A stretch of DNA of 64,000 nucleotides, taken from Roridomyces roridus (Eukaryota; Basidiomycota; Agaricomycetes; Agaricales; Mycenaceae). The DNA is taken from contig JARKIF010000006.1 of NCBI GenBank assembly GCA_029378245.1, positions 2,790,001 to 2,854,000 on the forward strand. Direction: 5' to 3'. The notes beneath the pieces are model-generated. The model was not told the origin of the DNA and ran no database searches. It worked only from the letters and a program-made list of their open reading frames with translations. A program made the position numbers and the translations under genes. This document shows, in pieces, positions 1-11,739 of the stretch. How positions within the stretch are numbered: the first letter of the stretch is position 1; the number at the start of each line of letters is the position of its first letter.

Positions 1-1680
1 TGGATGCAAGACAGAGTGCGCGCCACCATCTCACCGAGGGGCCGAGTCGTTTGCAAAGCCGATGCTTCGTCCTTGTTTGCTCCGTACCAGGGATTGGAGG
101 GTGACAGCTGGTCGCGGCGACTTGGGAATCGTCTAGAAGACGTTCGACTGCTAAGCTTCTCCCTACGTCACGAAATCGAGGTATTGTCCACCCTGGGGCC
201 ATGCAATCCATTCCACTTCAGCTTAACTCGTGCTCAGCAGAGGATAAACGCGCATACGACCGCATCTCTGGCTGCCCGCCTATCTCGGCGTGGTTTGACG
301 GGGCGAGGTAACTTTGTGGGCACTCTTCGATATCAATATTCGCCGCGTCTGGCGTTTCAAGTAAGTCCACGGTTCTTTCTGGCGTAAACCCCATTATTCA
401 GACGCCTTGTGCAGGCTACGTCTATGCTCCTTTATCCTTACGACATCTCCTTGAGGTCGGGATACCAAACTCGCCGCGGAGCAGTGTCTGTGCAGGGCAA
501 ATTCACGCCGGGGAAACTGGCAGACCCTCTGCTGTTCATTTCCGTGTCCCGCAAATTCTCTCGGGGACCAGATTCTCTGGAAGGACGATTGACAGTCGAC
601 CTGGGACGTCAGCCCGAGGTTTCTTTGAGCTTTGCTTCGCAAGATCTTCCTCTTCATGGCGATATCTTCGCGTCACCGTTGCCGCTGGCACACATGGCCT
701 GTTCATGGTCAAGAGGGCTCGTGCTCAATCCTTTCGATCCCAAAGTATTTGTGGATTGGGTTTTCATGTTTTCAGAGCTCTCGATGCAGTGTAAGCTCGG
801 CATTGAATACGGACTCGACGGTTTCGCGTGGTTGCTTTCTGGCTCTTGGTTTTCTCAAGATGCCAGAGCGGGGGCAACGATTCGTCTGAGCATCAACGGT
901 GTCGTCCTCACAGTCGAGTTGGTTCACCTTCACGTCCCTGATCTTGCCTGCAACTTTCTGTAGTGCCGAATATCTTCAACAACAGCTATGCGTTCCGATA
1001 TTACTTTTGGAACAACATAGCACCCCCATCGCTCTGTGGGCGTCCGCAGTGCCGTGTGCTTTTTTTGCATCCGTATACCACATCAGGGCCAGGAACTTTC
1101 ATCGCAAACGGCTGCGGTATGTATCACACCACTGGCTATGTTCAATTTATCCACATGAACAGGGCCATCCGCTCCGCTCTCCGAAATCTCGAACCAGACT
1201 CTCCTCTCAGAAGAGACGCCGAAGCGGTCATTTCGCTCATGAGGGACAGGGTGAGGGATTTCCTCGAGGTTGAAATTGAGAAAGGCGGTAAGTAATATTA
1301 TTGTTCAAATTCATCTGACACAGCCAAGGTCTTGTCATCGTGGACGCAACTTATGGCCCCATTCAAAATAGCGATCGAGACATGGGCTTGTCCTGGAATG
1401 TGACACTTGCGCTCCAGGCATTGGTACGTGGCTCGCAGCTGCACATCCCCGGCAGGCACCCCAAGGTGGATTTACATCGTTTTTGATTCGTGAGCTGACC
1501 ATAATTTCTCAGCCATCTATTCAAGGATTTCTGGACCCCGCTCCGTTCGCACCCAAGTCCCTGCGAATTTACTACCTGTTTGGAGCAAGACCGCACTACG
1601 TAGAGGTCCCAGATTACATTTCCTTGGTTCTGCCATTGCGAGGTGTGAACTTGGATATGCGTCTTGCGAAAACTGACTAA
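1..1680 (+). CDS. DNAJC11-type J-domain co-chaperone, 3' part only (DUF3395 region)
   Basis: The gene enters from the left edge, so the N-terminal J domain is outside the window. Exons that keep one frame are 1-360, 415-921, 986-1116, 1163-1287, 1329-1465 and 1513-1680, with GT-AG introns of 41-64 nt. Family hallmarks appear in order: VPILL, a hydrophobic stretch ALWASAVPCAFFASVY followed by basic residues, RDAEAVISLMRD, GLVIVDATYGPI, then FLDPAP and LRIYYLFGARPHYVEVPD near the end. These match the C-terminal DUF3395 domain of DNAJC11. In animals DNAJC11 is a mitochondrial outer-membrane co-chaperone linked to MICOS and cristae; the same role here is inference. No frame break was seen in the visible part. 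The family assignment is fairly firm; the 5' end cannot be judged. Confidence 0.72.
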
Positions 1681-2379
1681 TCGCGAGTCAGGCCATGTTG
1701 TCGAGTAGCTCGTGAGATTGAGGTGTTAGGTAACTCGGAAATTTACGACACGGCTAATGCTATGAATACAGAGAACTTCTTCCCTCACGAGGAGTTACCG
1801 TGCGGTGTTTGAGTGGGAGATTCTGAGCGCAGTGGGCTATTCTGGCCATTTAGGCTGCCAGTCCGAGGACCATCCCGTGTTTTCTGCAGTACTTATTTTG
1901 CGGTCCAACCGGAACTTGTTCCTTACCGGCCGAGCAACAGGCTTGTCTGAGGATCTTTCGTAATCCCTAACCTTGTCCACTCCGTCAAGGCGATGAACAG
2001 TGAGTCGCGCTTCTCGGATCACCGGACAACAGACTGCTTGAGACTTGACATGTCTGGGACCCGATACGTCTTGAGCTTCTCATACGAGTTATGGATTCTC
2101 TACCACTGGTTTGAACCGATCATGGTGTTATTCCCCGTCCCCGGTGGTCTGGGTTCATTTCATCTAAATCACTTTCCCGATTCAGGACTGCAAGCCAATT
2201 TACGACTCTTGCACCCCGATTTACAGATGGCACGCAACTCCCATGCCCGTCGTTTGCCACCCATCCTTCTTACGAATAGCTTTGGATTGCATGCGGATAA
2301 CCCAATCCAAACTTAAAATAACTGTTCGAACAAGGCTTGGTATTTAATCGGAATGGGTTGAGGGATAGCTCCACTCCCA
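1681..2379. other. intergenic region, no gene recognised
   Basis: About 700 bases lie between the DNAJC11-type gene and the Gti1/Pac2 gene. Short open frames exist on both strands, for example 1993-2316 on the plus strand, but none shows a known motif or a convincing exon chain. It probably holds the 3' end of the first gene and the promoter and 5' UTR of the second. Confidence 0.5.
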
Positions 2380-3459
2380 ATGCAGCAGCCCACCCTACGC
2401 AATATTCGCATCCGCTCGACCAGGGATGCTGTCGCTGTCTTTTATGGCGTTGCTCGCAACATCCTACCCCTAATAACGCGCCGCCTTGATGCTGAAGAGC
2501 GTCTCTCTATCGTCGCTGGCTGTTGTTTTGTTTGGGAGGAGAACGCAAACTCGGAAGCCACTGGACTCGGGATGGAGCGTTGGTGAGTGAATCGGATACA
2601 AGTCGTGCCGTCCGATGTAACCGACAACTCAGGACCGATGGAATGGGTTGGGGCCCGAGTCGTCTGTGAAATTTCCCTTGAATCATTTATGGACGCTCAT
2701 TCAACTCGGGTCCAGGCGTTCGCGATGTCAGAAGAATTTTTAGTTTCCTCGGTCCGTATAACTAACTGGATCTCCAGGAATTTCTCTTTTACCACCAGAA
2801 GGAATCCGACGGCGAAGAACTAGCAATCAACCCTATCACTCCGTGGGCGCAAATGATGAGGTAGGCCGGGTTTGTTTTTCTGTTCAAGTGCTGGAAATTC
2901 GTCAGGAAACGAGCCAGCCGACTTGGCACTCCATCGAGTTCACGAAGGCCGACCGAAGCGCAGCGGCTCATCAAACAGACATATAGTGTTTTAGTGTCAC
3001 TTCCGAAGGATCGACCGACGGGAATTGTTCGAAAATGGCACCTGAGTCTGTGTGATTTTCTCCACGGGCTGCTGGCTAACGAATTCTTTAGCTGCGTACT
3101 TTAACCAAGAAACGCTAAACGAGCTCAACACCATCGACGATTTACGATATCTGGACGTTCCGATTCCCGATGGTTGGTTTCGAAGTGCCAGAGCGACTAA
3201 AGCACGCCGCGATAGTCGGACGATACCTGAACACACCCAGGTCCCCGAGGGAATTATAAGCTCACCCCTCGACCCCGCTCTGGTAGCGCAGACGCGGTAC
3301 CGCGGACCACCTTCAGCGCCCCCGCAAAATCCCGGCATCGCGCATGCTTCGACGTCTGGTAGCGGGCGTCTTGTGCCCCTCGAGTATCTTCAGAACGCAA
3401 CCCAGAGGAATCGGCGAGATCCAACGGACGAGCAATTTTTGCGCCGTTTCGGTTCTTGA
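2380..3459 (+). CDS. Gti1/Pac2 (WOPR) family transcriptional regulator
   Basis: WOPR proteins are fungal DNA-binding regulators of morphology, conidiation or virulence (Gti1, Pac2, Wor1, Ryp1). The product opens MQQPTLRNIRIRSTRDAVAV and continues with ILPLITRRLDAEERLSIVAG and a CCFVWEE segment. After an intron from about 2583 it reads RWTDGMGWGPSRV, the WOPR signature. The next exon is only 11 nt (2716-2726) and gives RVRD; the exon from 2778 gives EFLFYHQKESDGEELAINP. A later exon (from about 3103) starts TAYFNQETLNELNTIDDLRY and runs to the stop at 3459 with a low-complexity tail. The ATG at 2380 precedes the conserved block directly, so little N-terminal sequence is missing. Family assignment is strong; the target genes are unknown. 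Confidence 0.85.
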
Positions 3460-4104
3460 GATCGAGGATGGCGAGGGATATTTCGTAGAATGGAGGCTGC
3501 GTTGAACGAGTGGTCACAGGACCGTGAAGGGCCAAGTCGAACGATTTCCATCTTCCCTTGTTATCTGGAATTGTTTCGCACCGTCATGACCGCGCAAGTC
3601 GCTCGGAAATTGTATCTCCCTCGAGTCAAATGCGGACACAGTCCATCCCGCGCAGTGGATGCTCCCAGGCCTAAAATAATATGTTAGCAAACCATTCAGT
3701 GTCTCTGGCCGCCGTAGTGCTCGCTTGCCAGAAAGCTTTCGTCCAATGAGTTTGCTTGCAGATCCTCTTTTTATGCGCCTGACCCATCTTGTAATCCAAT
3801 TATTTGCCGCAAGCGTGTGGAAGTGGTATTTCCGGTCAAGACATGGGAGAGAACCCTCGACGGCGAACTCTAAACCAACTTTAGTGGCCATCACTTTCCC
3901 AAAAAACCAACCTCCGCATACCAGGCCCCCGGGGCGTGGAAGTTGCCATGGGAAGGTTTTGGTGAGTAGAGCGCCCAAGTTATGGAGTGGAATGCGTGGC
4001 GTGCAGCAATGTTCCTGAGGGAACCAACGTTCAGGCAGATTCCTTGGCTCTGAGAAGTTGATCCTCGAGGTTGCCGCTGCTCCGGTCGCATTTCAAAAAC
4101 AGAC
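3460..4104. other. intergenic region, no gene recognised
   Basis: About 640 bases between two plus-strand genes. Open frames are present on both strands but carry no recognisable motif and no conserved exon chain. The last part presumably contains the promoter and 5' UTR of the Rmd1-like gene. Confidence 0.45.
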
Positions 4105-6174
4105 ATGGGTATTTTGAGAGGACCTCGAAGCCATGAACGTTGCAGTGTGCATGAACACGAAGTCACGCAAGTCCAAATTTGGACACCAATAAGACGCCGC
4201 TTACCGGCAGCCCACTCGCTCCCTCCCCATCCCGACTTGGACCCCATGCCAAACTCGACGATTCTGAGCACCCAGGAACCACCCAAATCGCGTGGCGCAA
4301 ACCGGTCCACCAAAGCCGCCGGCAAGCTCAAGGTCCTCCCAGAGCAACCCGATGTGCTGCCAGATCGGAAGCCACCGGGATGGCTACAAGCACCGGGACG
4401 CTCCAACGACGCAGAGGAGAGCGTGGGCACCACGGGTGACTCTGACGACGCGGACATTGACGACGACGATGAACCAGAGGTGCGCAATATGGTTTGCGAG
4501 AAAGCAGCTTGCTTATTGAATTCAGGTGTATAACCAGCTGGCACTCATTCCCGAGGGGACAGCAAAACGAGACGCGTTGAGATTGACAAAAAAGAAAGCA
4601 AAGTCCCTGCCTAGAGTTACTGCGTACGCCACTGCCAAGTACGTTGCAGGAGCAATTCCATATTGTATCCTGACCAAGGATCTAGTTCATACCGCATGGG
4701 GCCTCTCATGGAGGTGTGTGAATTTCTGCGCTCGAATCCCACCCGTTTGCTTATACCGCGTCTAGTTTCTCAACGCGAGGAAGTCGGCATATAACACGAA
4801 TGCTAAATTAATCGACGAGGTCATCTACACGCCCTATGCCTTCAAACTGCCGCCCAGCTCCGCAGCTTCTTCGACCAGGGCGCGTAACCCCACCGGAGAC
4901 CTGCTGGGAATCCCCGAGCTGCGACAAGAAGAGGATACCACTCTCGGCGAGGAAACCGAAGCTCCCAAGAAGCCCAGCAAATTTGATACGACTACGGCCG
5001 GGGCGGAGATCTTCTTGTTTGAATATGGCACAGTCGTCATCTGGGGAATGACTGAACCACAAGAGAGGCGCTTCCTATCTTCTATGTGAGTTCCTGAGTG
5101 GGGTAATGACTCCCTTTGACTCACCACCTCTCAGAAAACGGTTCGAGATTGAAAAATTAGGTGAGTTTTTAGTGGCCCTCCGTTTACCGCCTTTCTCATG
5201 TTCTGGTCCAGCTCCTGAGGACGTGGAGATGGAAGACTTGAATTTCTACTACGCCAACTATAGCAGGTTCCGTGGAGACGCTCTCGACTTTGACCTCGAC
5301 TAATTGACCCTTCAGAATATATAATGATGTAATAACTCTCCGCAAAGGATCTAGTTACATGTGAGTGGGTAGCTGTGCGGCACTTTGCAGCGCTCATCCC
5401 ACACACCGCCAGGACAAAGCTATCCCTCTCTCATGCAATCTCACAATCTGTGAAAATTTCGCTGGTATGTGGTGTTGTCATCTGCATGCGTGGTTTTTGA
5501 CGCCGCCGTGGCAGTTTGAGGAGCTAATATCGTCTACTATCGAAGAGACCAAGGACATTCCCGAGATTATAGCTACCACGGGAAAGGTCGGAATGCCTCA
5601 CAAGGGTGGGTCAAGACCGCGCCGGTTACAGAACGTGCTTACCAGTTGCTCTACCGAAGAAATCATGCAAAAGATAGGCCAGCTGTTCCTTTTGAGGACC
5701 AACATCAACTCGGTGGGCTCCGTGCTAGACTCCCCGGTACGTCCTCCGCATTGGCATACACTGGGTGTTTATAGTCATTCAGGAAGTCTTCTGGGTGCGA
5801 CTCTCACATGTCTCCCGTCTTCAGATCGGCTAACGAAACGTCAAGACCTTCCCAGACCTTCAGCCTCTGTATGACGCCGCTCGGAGTTACCTCGAGATTC
5901 CGCAGCGGATAAATCTCCTGAATACACGGGTCGAGGTCAGTTTCCGCTTTCGAGGCGAATGCACATATTCATCTTGGCGCGCAGGTTCTCCAAGACCTTC
6001 TCCAGCTACTCAAGGAGTCTGTTTCGAGCAAACATGCTGAGCGGCTGGAACAAATCGTCATCATCCTCATTGGCATCGAGATTGGTATGTGGCCTTCTTC
6101 GTCCAGTCAACGATGCTGAGGATTTTTCCCAAGTTCTCGGTATTGTAACGATTTTGGTGGACCTCATGTCTTAG
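4105..6174 (+). CDS. Rmd1/RMND1-type DUF155 protein
   Basis: DUF155 proteins (yeast Rmd1, Rmd8, Rrg8; human RMND1) are membrane proteins, several mitochondrial, tied to mitochondrial translation or meiotic division. The N-terminus is low-complexity, then AGKLKVLPEQPD and an acidic stretch. After an intron at 4480-4525 it reads VYNQLALIPEGTAKRDALRL and KKAKSLPRVTAYATA, then FLNARKSAYNTN and KLIDEVIYTPYAF. The core has EIFLFEYGTVVIWGMTEPQE, FEELISSTIEETKDIPE, KVGMPHK, IGQLFLLRTNINSVGSVLDS and FPDLQPLYDAARSYLEIPQR. It ends with a hydrophobic segment VLGIVTILVDLMS, typical of the family's C-terminal membrane helix. At least seven short introns are needed and the frame holds throughout. The N-terminal start is uncertain: the ATG at 4105 is the first in frame, but an upstream exon is possible. 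Confidence 0.85.
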
Positions 6175-6371
6175 CCCCGGCGTTCACTCTACCACGCACA
6201 TACATACTTGCTTTCCCGGATACCATGTACATATTCGATTAATCGCGAACTGAGATGCGGCGTTTTATAATACGGTAATTTTTTCGCATCTTGACGAGTT
6301 GCGAACGGGAAGACTGCGAGAGGACAGTCTTAACCAATCATACGGTGCACAAAGTGTAACTCGACGCACTA

Positions 6372-6796
6372 TTACTGCGTCTTCATGAAATTTGCATCGC
6401 GGATCTTTCGTTTGTTCTCCGCCCGTCGAGCAGCACGCTCTGCCCGTCCACCTGGTCCGTCTTCCGGCCACACACGGGGTTCTAAAACACTCCATAGCCA
6501 TTCTGGGTATTCTTCGTCGGGAAGTGCGACGACGGGTGGTTGGCCCTTGAGGTAATTGACGCCATTGATTACGGTGTCGGGAGAACAGGAAGATGCGGGC
6601 ATGGCTGGGTGCGGGAGGATCAGGTTCGCCAGGATCTTGGATGAGGTGTGGTCGTAAGCCGACCTTTTTTCTTGGGTGCCGCGGCGGGTTTAGATGGGCT
6701 CGGTGGATTGGACGCGTAGGCGCGCGTCGTGGAGGCGATAGACCTTAGACATGGTGTTCGGTGGAGGATCGTCCTCGAGACGGAGAGAAGAGACAT
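6372..6796 (-). CDS. mitochondrial large-subunit ribosomal protein mL54
   Basis: A small protein of the mitochondrial ribosome large subunit (yeast Mrpl37). Translation from 6796 starts MSLLSVSRTILHRTPCLRS, an Arg/Ser-rich mitochondrial presequence, followed by a Pro/Ala/Lys linker. One intron of about 60 nt (roughly 6624-6683) is removed; the second exon carries GVNYLKGQPPVVALPDEEYP followed by EWLWSVLEP, the mL54 signature, then a basic tail with NKRKIRDANF. The gene is divergent from sec5, with start codons 96 bases apart, so the two may share a promoter. It is convergent with the Rmd1-like gene. Family length and composition fit well. Confidence 0.85.
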
Positions 6797-6892
6797 TTCG
6801 TTGTTTGGCACAAATATTGCATTCTCCGTCGCGCGACCATCTCCTCGTGGCCCAATTCTCATTTCTACTAACAATTGGGCCACATCCACACG

Positions 6893-9800
6893 ATGCCCAA
6901 GTTTAACTTCAATACGGACGAGGCGGCGCTGCTCAAGGCGTACAAGATCTCTTCCTTGTATCCGACGTGTGTGGTCCACCCGCAAAATACTTGGTCGCTG
7001 GGCTGATTCCTCGGCTTTAGAAAGTGGGAGGAGATTGACCACGAGCTCGAGAATTCATTGGCAGGCGCGATAACCAGCACCGGCAATGCCGATGGTGAAG
7101 GAGACCCGTTAGGGCTTGGCACGAGAATCAAGTACATGGCGCGCTGCTGCGCGTAACTTCCAAGCTGATTGGTTTTGTGTAGCGTCAAGGACATGGATAT
7201 GGAGTCGAGTGCGTGCATAGTCTTGGATGAAAATCTATTGCTGACCTCCGTCGTAGAGGCTGCGGTCCTCATCAATTCCAAGTCATTCGATCCCAAAGCG
7301 TTCCTGTCCGCCGTACACCCCGACGCCAATTACCAGGACCTCGCAAACGGGATATCCCATCTCAAAGCCTCCATTGATTCTCGCTCAGAGGCTATCCGCA
7401 TTTTGGTGGAAGATAACTTTGACCGATTCGTTGCTGTCAAGGCTTCCACTGACGGTATGCACCTGCTGGACCTGCAATACACGATCAAGCTGAACAGTGT
7501 CTTGCAGCACTGAGCCTTGACATGAAGGAAGGCCTGCTGGCGCCGCATACCGATTATGCGACGAAACCTCTTCGAGATCATCTCAAATGTGCGTCTTGCA
7601 TTTATTGTTTGTCAGTCTAAACTTACGCCGTTGCAGCGGCTGCTGTCAAGGCCGACCAGGCCTTCCTCCCTGTCCTTGAGAATGCATCCAAGGCCCACAA
7701 GCTGAGGACGACTCTCGGCATCTTTGAGCGGTCTAAATTCTTCTTCAATCTGCCTGGCTTCATCATCGAGTCCATCCAAGCTGTACGTTGCCCGCCATAA
7801 TTCAGACTTGAGCTCAACTGAATCCAGGGTCGCTACGAAGTGGCTATGCGAGACTACAAGAAGGGCAAGAACCTCCTCGAGACGCGCCCCGGCCAACTGC
7901 TTCCCATTGGGAATCTGAAAGACGGAGAGAGCGCTGCGGTTGCAGAGCAACAGCAAAAGCGCATCCTGGACAAGGTTTGGGGCAGCGTCGAGAAGGCCAT
8001 GGGGGAAATGCGCAACGTCTTGCTTTCACAGCTCCAGGATCCCAGGAGGAGTGTCGAGGAGCAGGAGAAAACCTTGGAGTGTGTGCTTTCGCTGGCCCCG
8101 CGACTATGCCACTCACGCTAGCGCAGAGTTTTGCTAGAAATCCAGACGAACGATGACCCTGTCTGGACGTACTTTGACAGCCAACACGCTTACATTATCA
8201 AGCAGATGAAAGCATCGTACAAGAACACGGTAGCCACGGTCAAAGGTTTGTCTGGGTCCTGTTATCCGTTTCTCAAACTCACATTCTTGTCCAGCTACTT
8301 TGGAAAAGACCGAACCAGATGCCGTCGGCAGGGAGAATATCAGCTCCATTTTGGCTGCCGAGCTGCAGGTCGCTGTCGCTGCTCTGGATGGCAAACAATC
8401 AGAAAGTGCTGTCGGTAAGTCGCGTCTCCTTGTCATCATTACATCTGATTTATGTTGCTGGACAGCGAAAAGTGTCGCCGAACCTGCATGGCAGGCGATA
8501 TCAAACATGGTCAAGATGCTTTCGGAGATTGTCCTTACGTCCCTCCCAAACTTTTGGCGCATCGCAAAGAATTTCACGGACGGCAAGTTCAAGAAGCCGC
8601 AAGCCGCATCACGACGCAGCCCCACCCAATGTAAAACCATGGCATTGGATATCGTCAAACTCTACATTTCCCTCATCTCCGAATTCTTCCTACTGTCAGA
8701 TATGGCCGTCATGTCCTCTCCTGGCGGAGCTTCGGTGCCGCCACCATCACTTCCGACGAATTCCAACTCGTTGTGCACTGCGCATTATTTGATGAAGATT
8801 CTCGGCGAGGTGCAGGATACGGTCAATGAGCTTAATGGGATGGCGATCTCCAATGAGGCCGCGTCTGGGCTGAAGAGCCTGCTGGAGACAGCCAAGTGGC
8901 ATTTTGAGGATCTTCTCATTACCTCGTGGCTGCGAGACGCCAACATCTTTTACTACCTCGAGGAATGGATCGCGAACCCCACGGACCCGTCCGCCACGCA
9001 CTATCTGACGCAGATGGAGCTCTTCCAGCGACAGGTTACCACTGCTGCCTTCAAGATTGCCGGCGGAGTTGACCTTGCGACGACTTCGCTCTCAAGACCG
9101 GCCAAACAGAATCCGATACCTGTCGCATTTGTGTCCAAGATTACCAAGGCGTTCCTGGATGCTTTGTATGCGTTCCTCGACGGGTTGGTGCATTTGGCGT
9201 CGGAGGAGAGTCCGGTGGTGACTGGGAAGATACCTGTGACGGATGCGGCTGGTGGCCCTGGGGGACCTAATCCGCTGGAACTGCTTGATCTGCAGGATGC
9301 GGACACGAGGCTATTACTTGTCATCTCCAACTTTGGTCATTTGGCTAGTGCCATTTTACCGAGCATGATTACGCAGTTGGAGCAGGCGTTTGGGATAGCC
9401 ATTGCTGAGGATCGACAGGTCTGTTTTGTTGCTTGAACGTATTCGTTGGTATTGACTCTTGTTTAGACGCTGATGATGGTGGTGCAAGAGCTGGACAAGA
9501 CGCTTTTTGACGGGTACACAAAGCCCCAGATTGATAATGTGACGACCATCATCCGAGGTGGCATTCTGGACCCTCAGATGGACTGGTATGAGACGCCACA
9601 GCCCACAGAGATTCGGCCGTACATGTACGAAGCGCTCATCTTCCTCGTCACCGTGCATGCGCAGGTGGCGTCCATCTCAGAACCACTTCTCACGCGGACG
9701 CTCACTACGCTCGTCGAGTCTTTGGCTGCAGAGGCTTTTGTGTGCTTCAAGCAGGTGCCGAGGTTTGGGATGGGCGGGATGTTGAGGGCTACGTTGGAGA

Positions 9801-10036
9801 TTGAGTTTATGCACCAGACGTTGGGGCGGTATGTTAGTTCGGCGGCGGCGAAGCAGCTTGGGGAGCTGTATACGAATATCTCCAAGGCGTATGCGAAGAG
9901 GCCCGGGGATGAGGGTCTGCAGGGGAGTTTGGATGGGGTGAAGAGGACACTTTCGGATACGAGGAGGGCGACGGGGATAGAGTTTTTGTGTTTCAGGGCG
10001 ACGAAAAAGGAGAAGGAGAGGAAGGAGAAGAAGTAG
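6893..10036 (+). CDS. SEC5: exocyst complex component Sec5
   Basis: Sec5 is a subunit of the eight-protein exocyst, which tethers secretory vesicles to the plasma membrane at growing hyphal tips. The ATG at 6893 gives [20 protein letters not shown], a conserved N-terminal element. Later exons read [66 protein letters not shown] and [20 protein letters not shown]. The long exon from about 8470 to 9420 and the final exon carry the helical exocyst body, with [18 protein letters not shown] and [16 protein letters not shown] near the end. The C-terminus is Lys/Glu-rich. About nine short introns are needed. The region encoding the last ~100 residues was copied to 14.79 kb (see the Sec5 fragment there). 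No frame break was found in this copy. Confidence 0.88.
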
Positions 10037-11500
10037 GAGGACATTTGCTGTATTATTATTGTAGAATACTGTACATCTGTAGACATATACGAGACTTGTC
10101 GTCCCACAAAACCAGGAATCACCCGAGCCTCCGACCCGGAATTCCCCAATGCTGGTGGATAAGCGTCAAAACAACTGCCACAGCATATACAGGCTGCTCT
10201 CGGGGACACGGCCCAATGTTCTTGACAGCGTCGGTTGAGTGCTTCGGCACTGTACAAGGTCCCAGGAAGAAGTACGGCGCAACGCGCTGCTCCTTCACAA
10301 GCTGCATCAAGGGCAAAGCGGATTCAGGATTCTGCACCAGAGGCCTCAGCGCATAGTCAAGCGCGTCAATGTCCTCCGGCGTGAACCCAAGGGCATCATG
10401 AAAAGCGGGGTGATGCGAGAGGTCGAGGGTGCGGGAAAAATCGAGCAGAGACGCCGATTGTGCCAAGACTGGGCAGTCGTCTCTCGGTCGGATTGGTTCT
10501 CCAGGTTGTCGGCCCCGACAGGGACCGATCGTCCCATCATCCAGATAAGAATACAACAACAAGCCGCCAATATCTCCGCCCCATGCAAGAAGCTCGAGAT
10601 TCCGTAGGAAAGACTGGAGGGTCTCGAAACAATCGGGGTATGTGTAGATAGGGTTGTCGAATTGTCGGATGAAGACGAATAGTGGGAAACGTGGGTAGTT
10701 TTCCTGTATCTGCATCTGTGGGTCGTGAGAGGGGGCTATGGCTGCGAGGAACAAAGACGGACATGCAGAAACTGTATTAGAAGATCGGGTCTGCGCGCCA
10801 TTGATTTCATCGAAAGCAGCTCGATGTCGAGACGATAATGGCGCAAAAAGTCGGTGCATTCCTTGTAGATGTATTTCAATAGATCTTCGCCCAGGTCAGA
10901 GCCACGGAGATGACCAAAGTCTAGGTGGAGGACATAATACGCATGCAGTCCATGTCCGGACCACTTGGACGGGAGAAAGTTGTTCAAGGACAGAAATGGA
11001 TCGTTCTGGGGATGGAAATCGACGTCGATCCGTGCGATGAGCATTGAAACAAAGGTATGCAGGCCAAATAGGCCGGGCCGGCGGATGACGAGAGGCTGTC
11101 GTTGCCCGAGAACTTGCGCGAAGGCATCGATAGCCAGTGGTTTGTAGACGAACGGCACGCCTTCTGCGAGGAAGATATCGTCGAACTGCTCGCTGACCAA
11201 TGGCAGCCTCTGCAGTGGTCATCAGAAGCGCAATCGAGCTTATATAGTGACGCACCTGAATACCAGAACGAGCAAAAATTGGGTGATTCGGGATAGCTTG
11301 GCAAACTACTGGCACCGTTGGGACGGCGCAAGAGGAGGGAGTCGGCTGAGAGTCGTGGGCTACATCTGACAAGGAACTGTCGCTGTGGGACCCCGACAGG
11401 GAGCTGCCGCTGTGTGACCCCGACAAGGAACTGTCGCTTTGAGACCCCGACAAGGGCCTGTCGCTTTGGAACCCCGACAAGGGGTCGACGCTGTACACGT
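9735..11500. repeat. segmental duplication, copy 1 (sec5 3' end plus AAA-ATPase-like gene)
   Basis: This stretch is homologous, in direct orientation, to about 14790-16314. Both contain the sec5 sequence encoding AFVCFKQ.PRFGMGG.LRA and LEIEFMHQ, followed by the 3' end, both introns and most of the exons of the AAA-ATPase-like gene on the minus strand. Boundaries are read by eye and are approximate. Confidence 0.8.
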
Positions 11501-11642
11501 CGTCTTCTACCGGATATTCACGATGAAGCATCAAGTGGATTAAACGAAAGAACGGACCTCCACCGAAAAGGCCGTCGGTTTTCGCCCAAGACAAAGGTGA
11601 GGCGAGGACGGAGGAAGGAAGCATACTGAGTCCAGAGTCCAT
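10119..11642 (-). CDS. AAA-ATPase-like protein (PF09820-like), duplicate copy 1, with degenerate nucleotide site
   Basis: Three exons: start at 11642, introns at about 11208-11256 and 10690-10740, stop at 10119. The N-terminal ~95 residues are Ser-rich with a 9-residue repeat (SSLSGSHSD type). The second exon has FLAEGVPFVYKPLAIDAFAQ, IRRPGLFGLHTFVSMLIARI and YVLHLDFGHL; the third has FPLFVFIRQFDNPIY and HHPAFHDALGFTPEDIDALD. The order resembles fungal predicted AAA-ATPase proteins (YVDKT..., RRPRRFGKS..., LDFS, DEYDAP, GFT..E). The Walker A Gly-Lys and the Walker B DEYD are not retained (FGLHT and RQFD), so ATP hydrolysis is unlikely. The protein is shorter than the family and lacks the usual C-terminal nuclease-like part. 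The family link is by motif order only and is moderate. Confidence 0.55.
11364..11487 (+). repeat. 27-bp tandem repeat within AAA-ATPase-like copy 1
   Basis: About four and a half units of 27 bases with the shared core ccccgacaagg..ctgtcgct. Read on the minus strand they encode a 9-residue Ser/Gly/Asp repeat (LSGSHSDSS type). The duplicate gene at 15047-16314 has only one such unit at its start. Confidence 0.85.
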
Positions 11643-11739
11643 GGCGTGGTCGCGACGGGAGAGAGAGAGGGCGCGTGACTTGTGCGTGACATTGTCTGGA
11701 CATCGCAAACCGAGCCTCCGGAGCTGGCCACAGAGTGGT

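Noticed and set aside
394..657. Open frame on the minus strand within the DNAJC11-type gene
   Set aside because: It lies opposite coding exons that carry DUF3395 motifs; no motif of its own.
10988..11708. Minus-strand open frame continuing past the first intron of AAA-like copy 1
   Set aside because: The retained-intron reading leaves the frame shared with copy 2; the spliced reading gives conserved residues in both copies.
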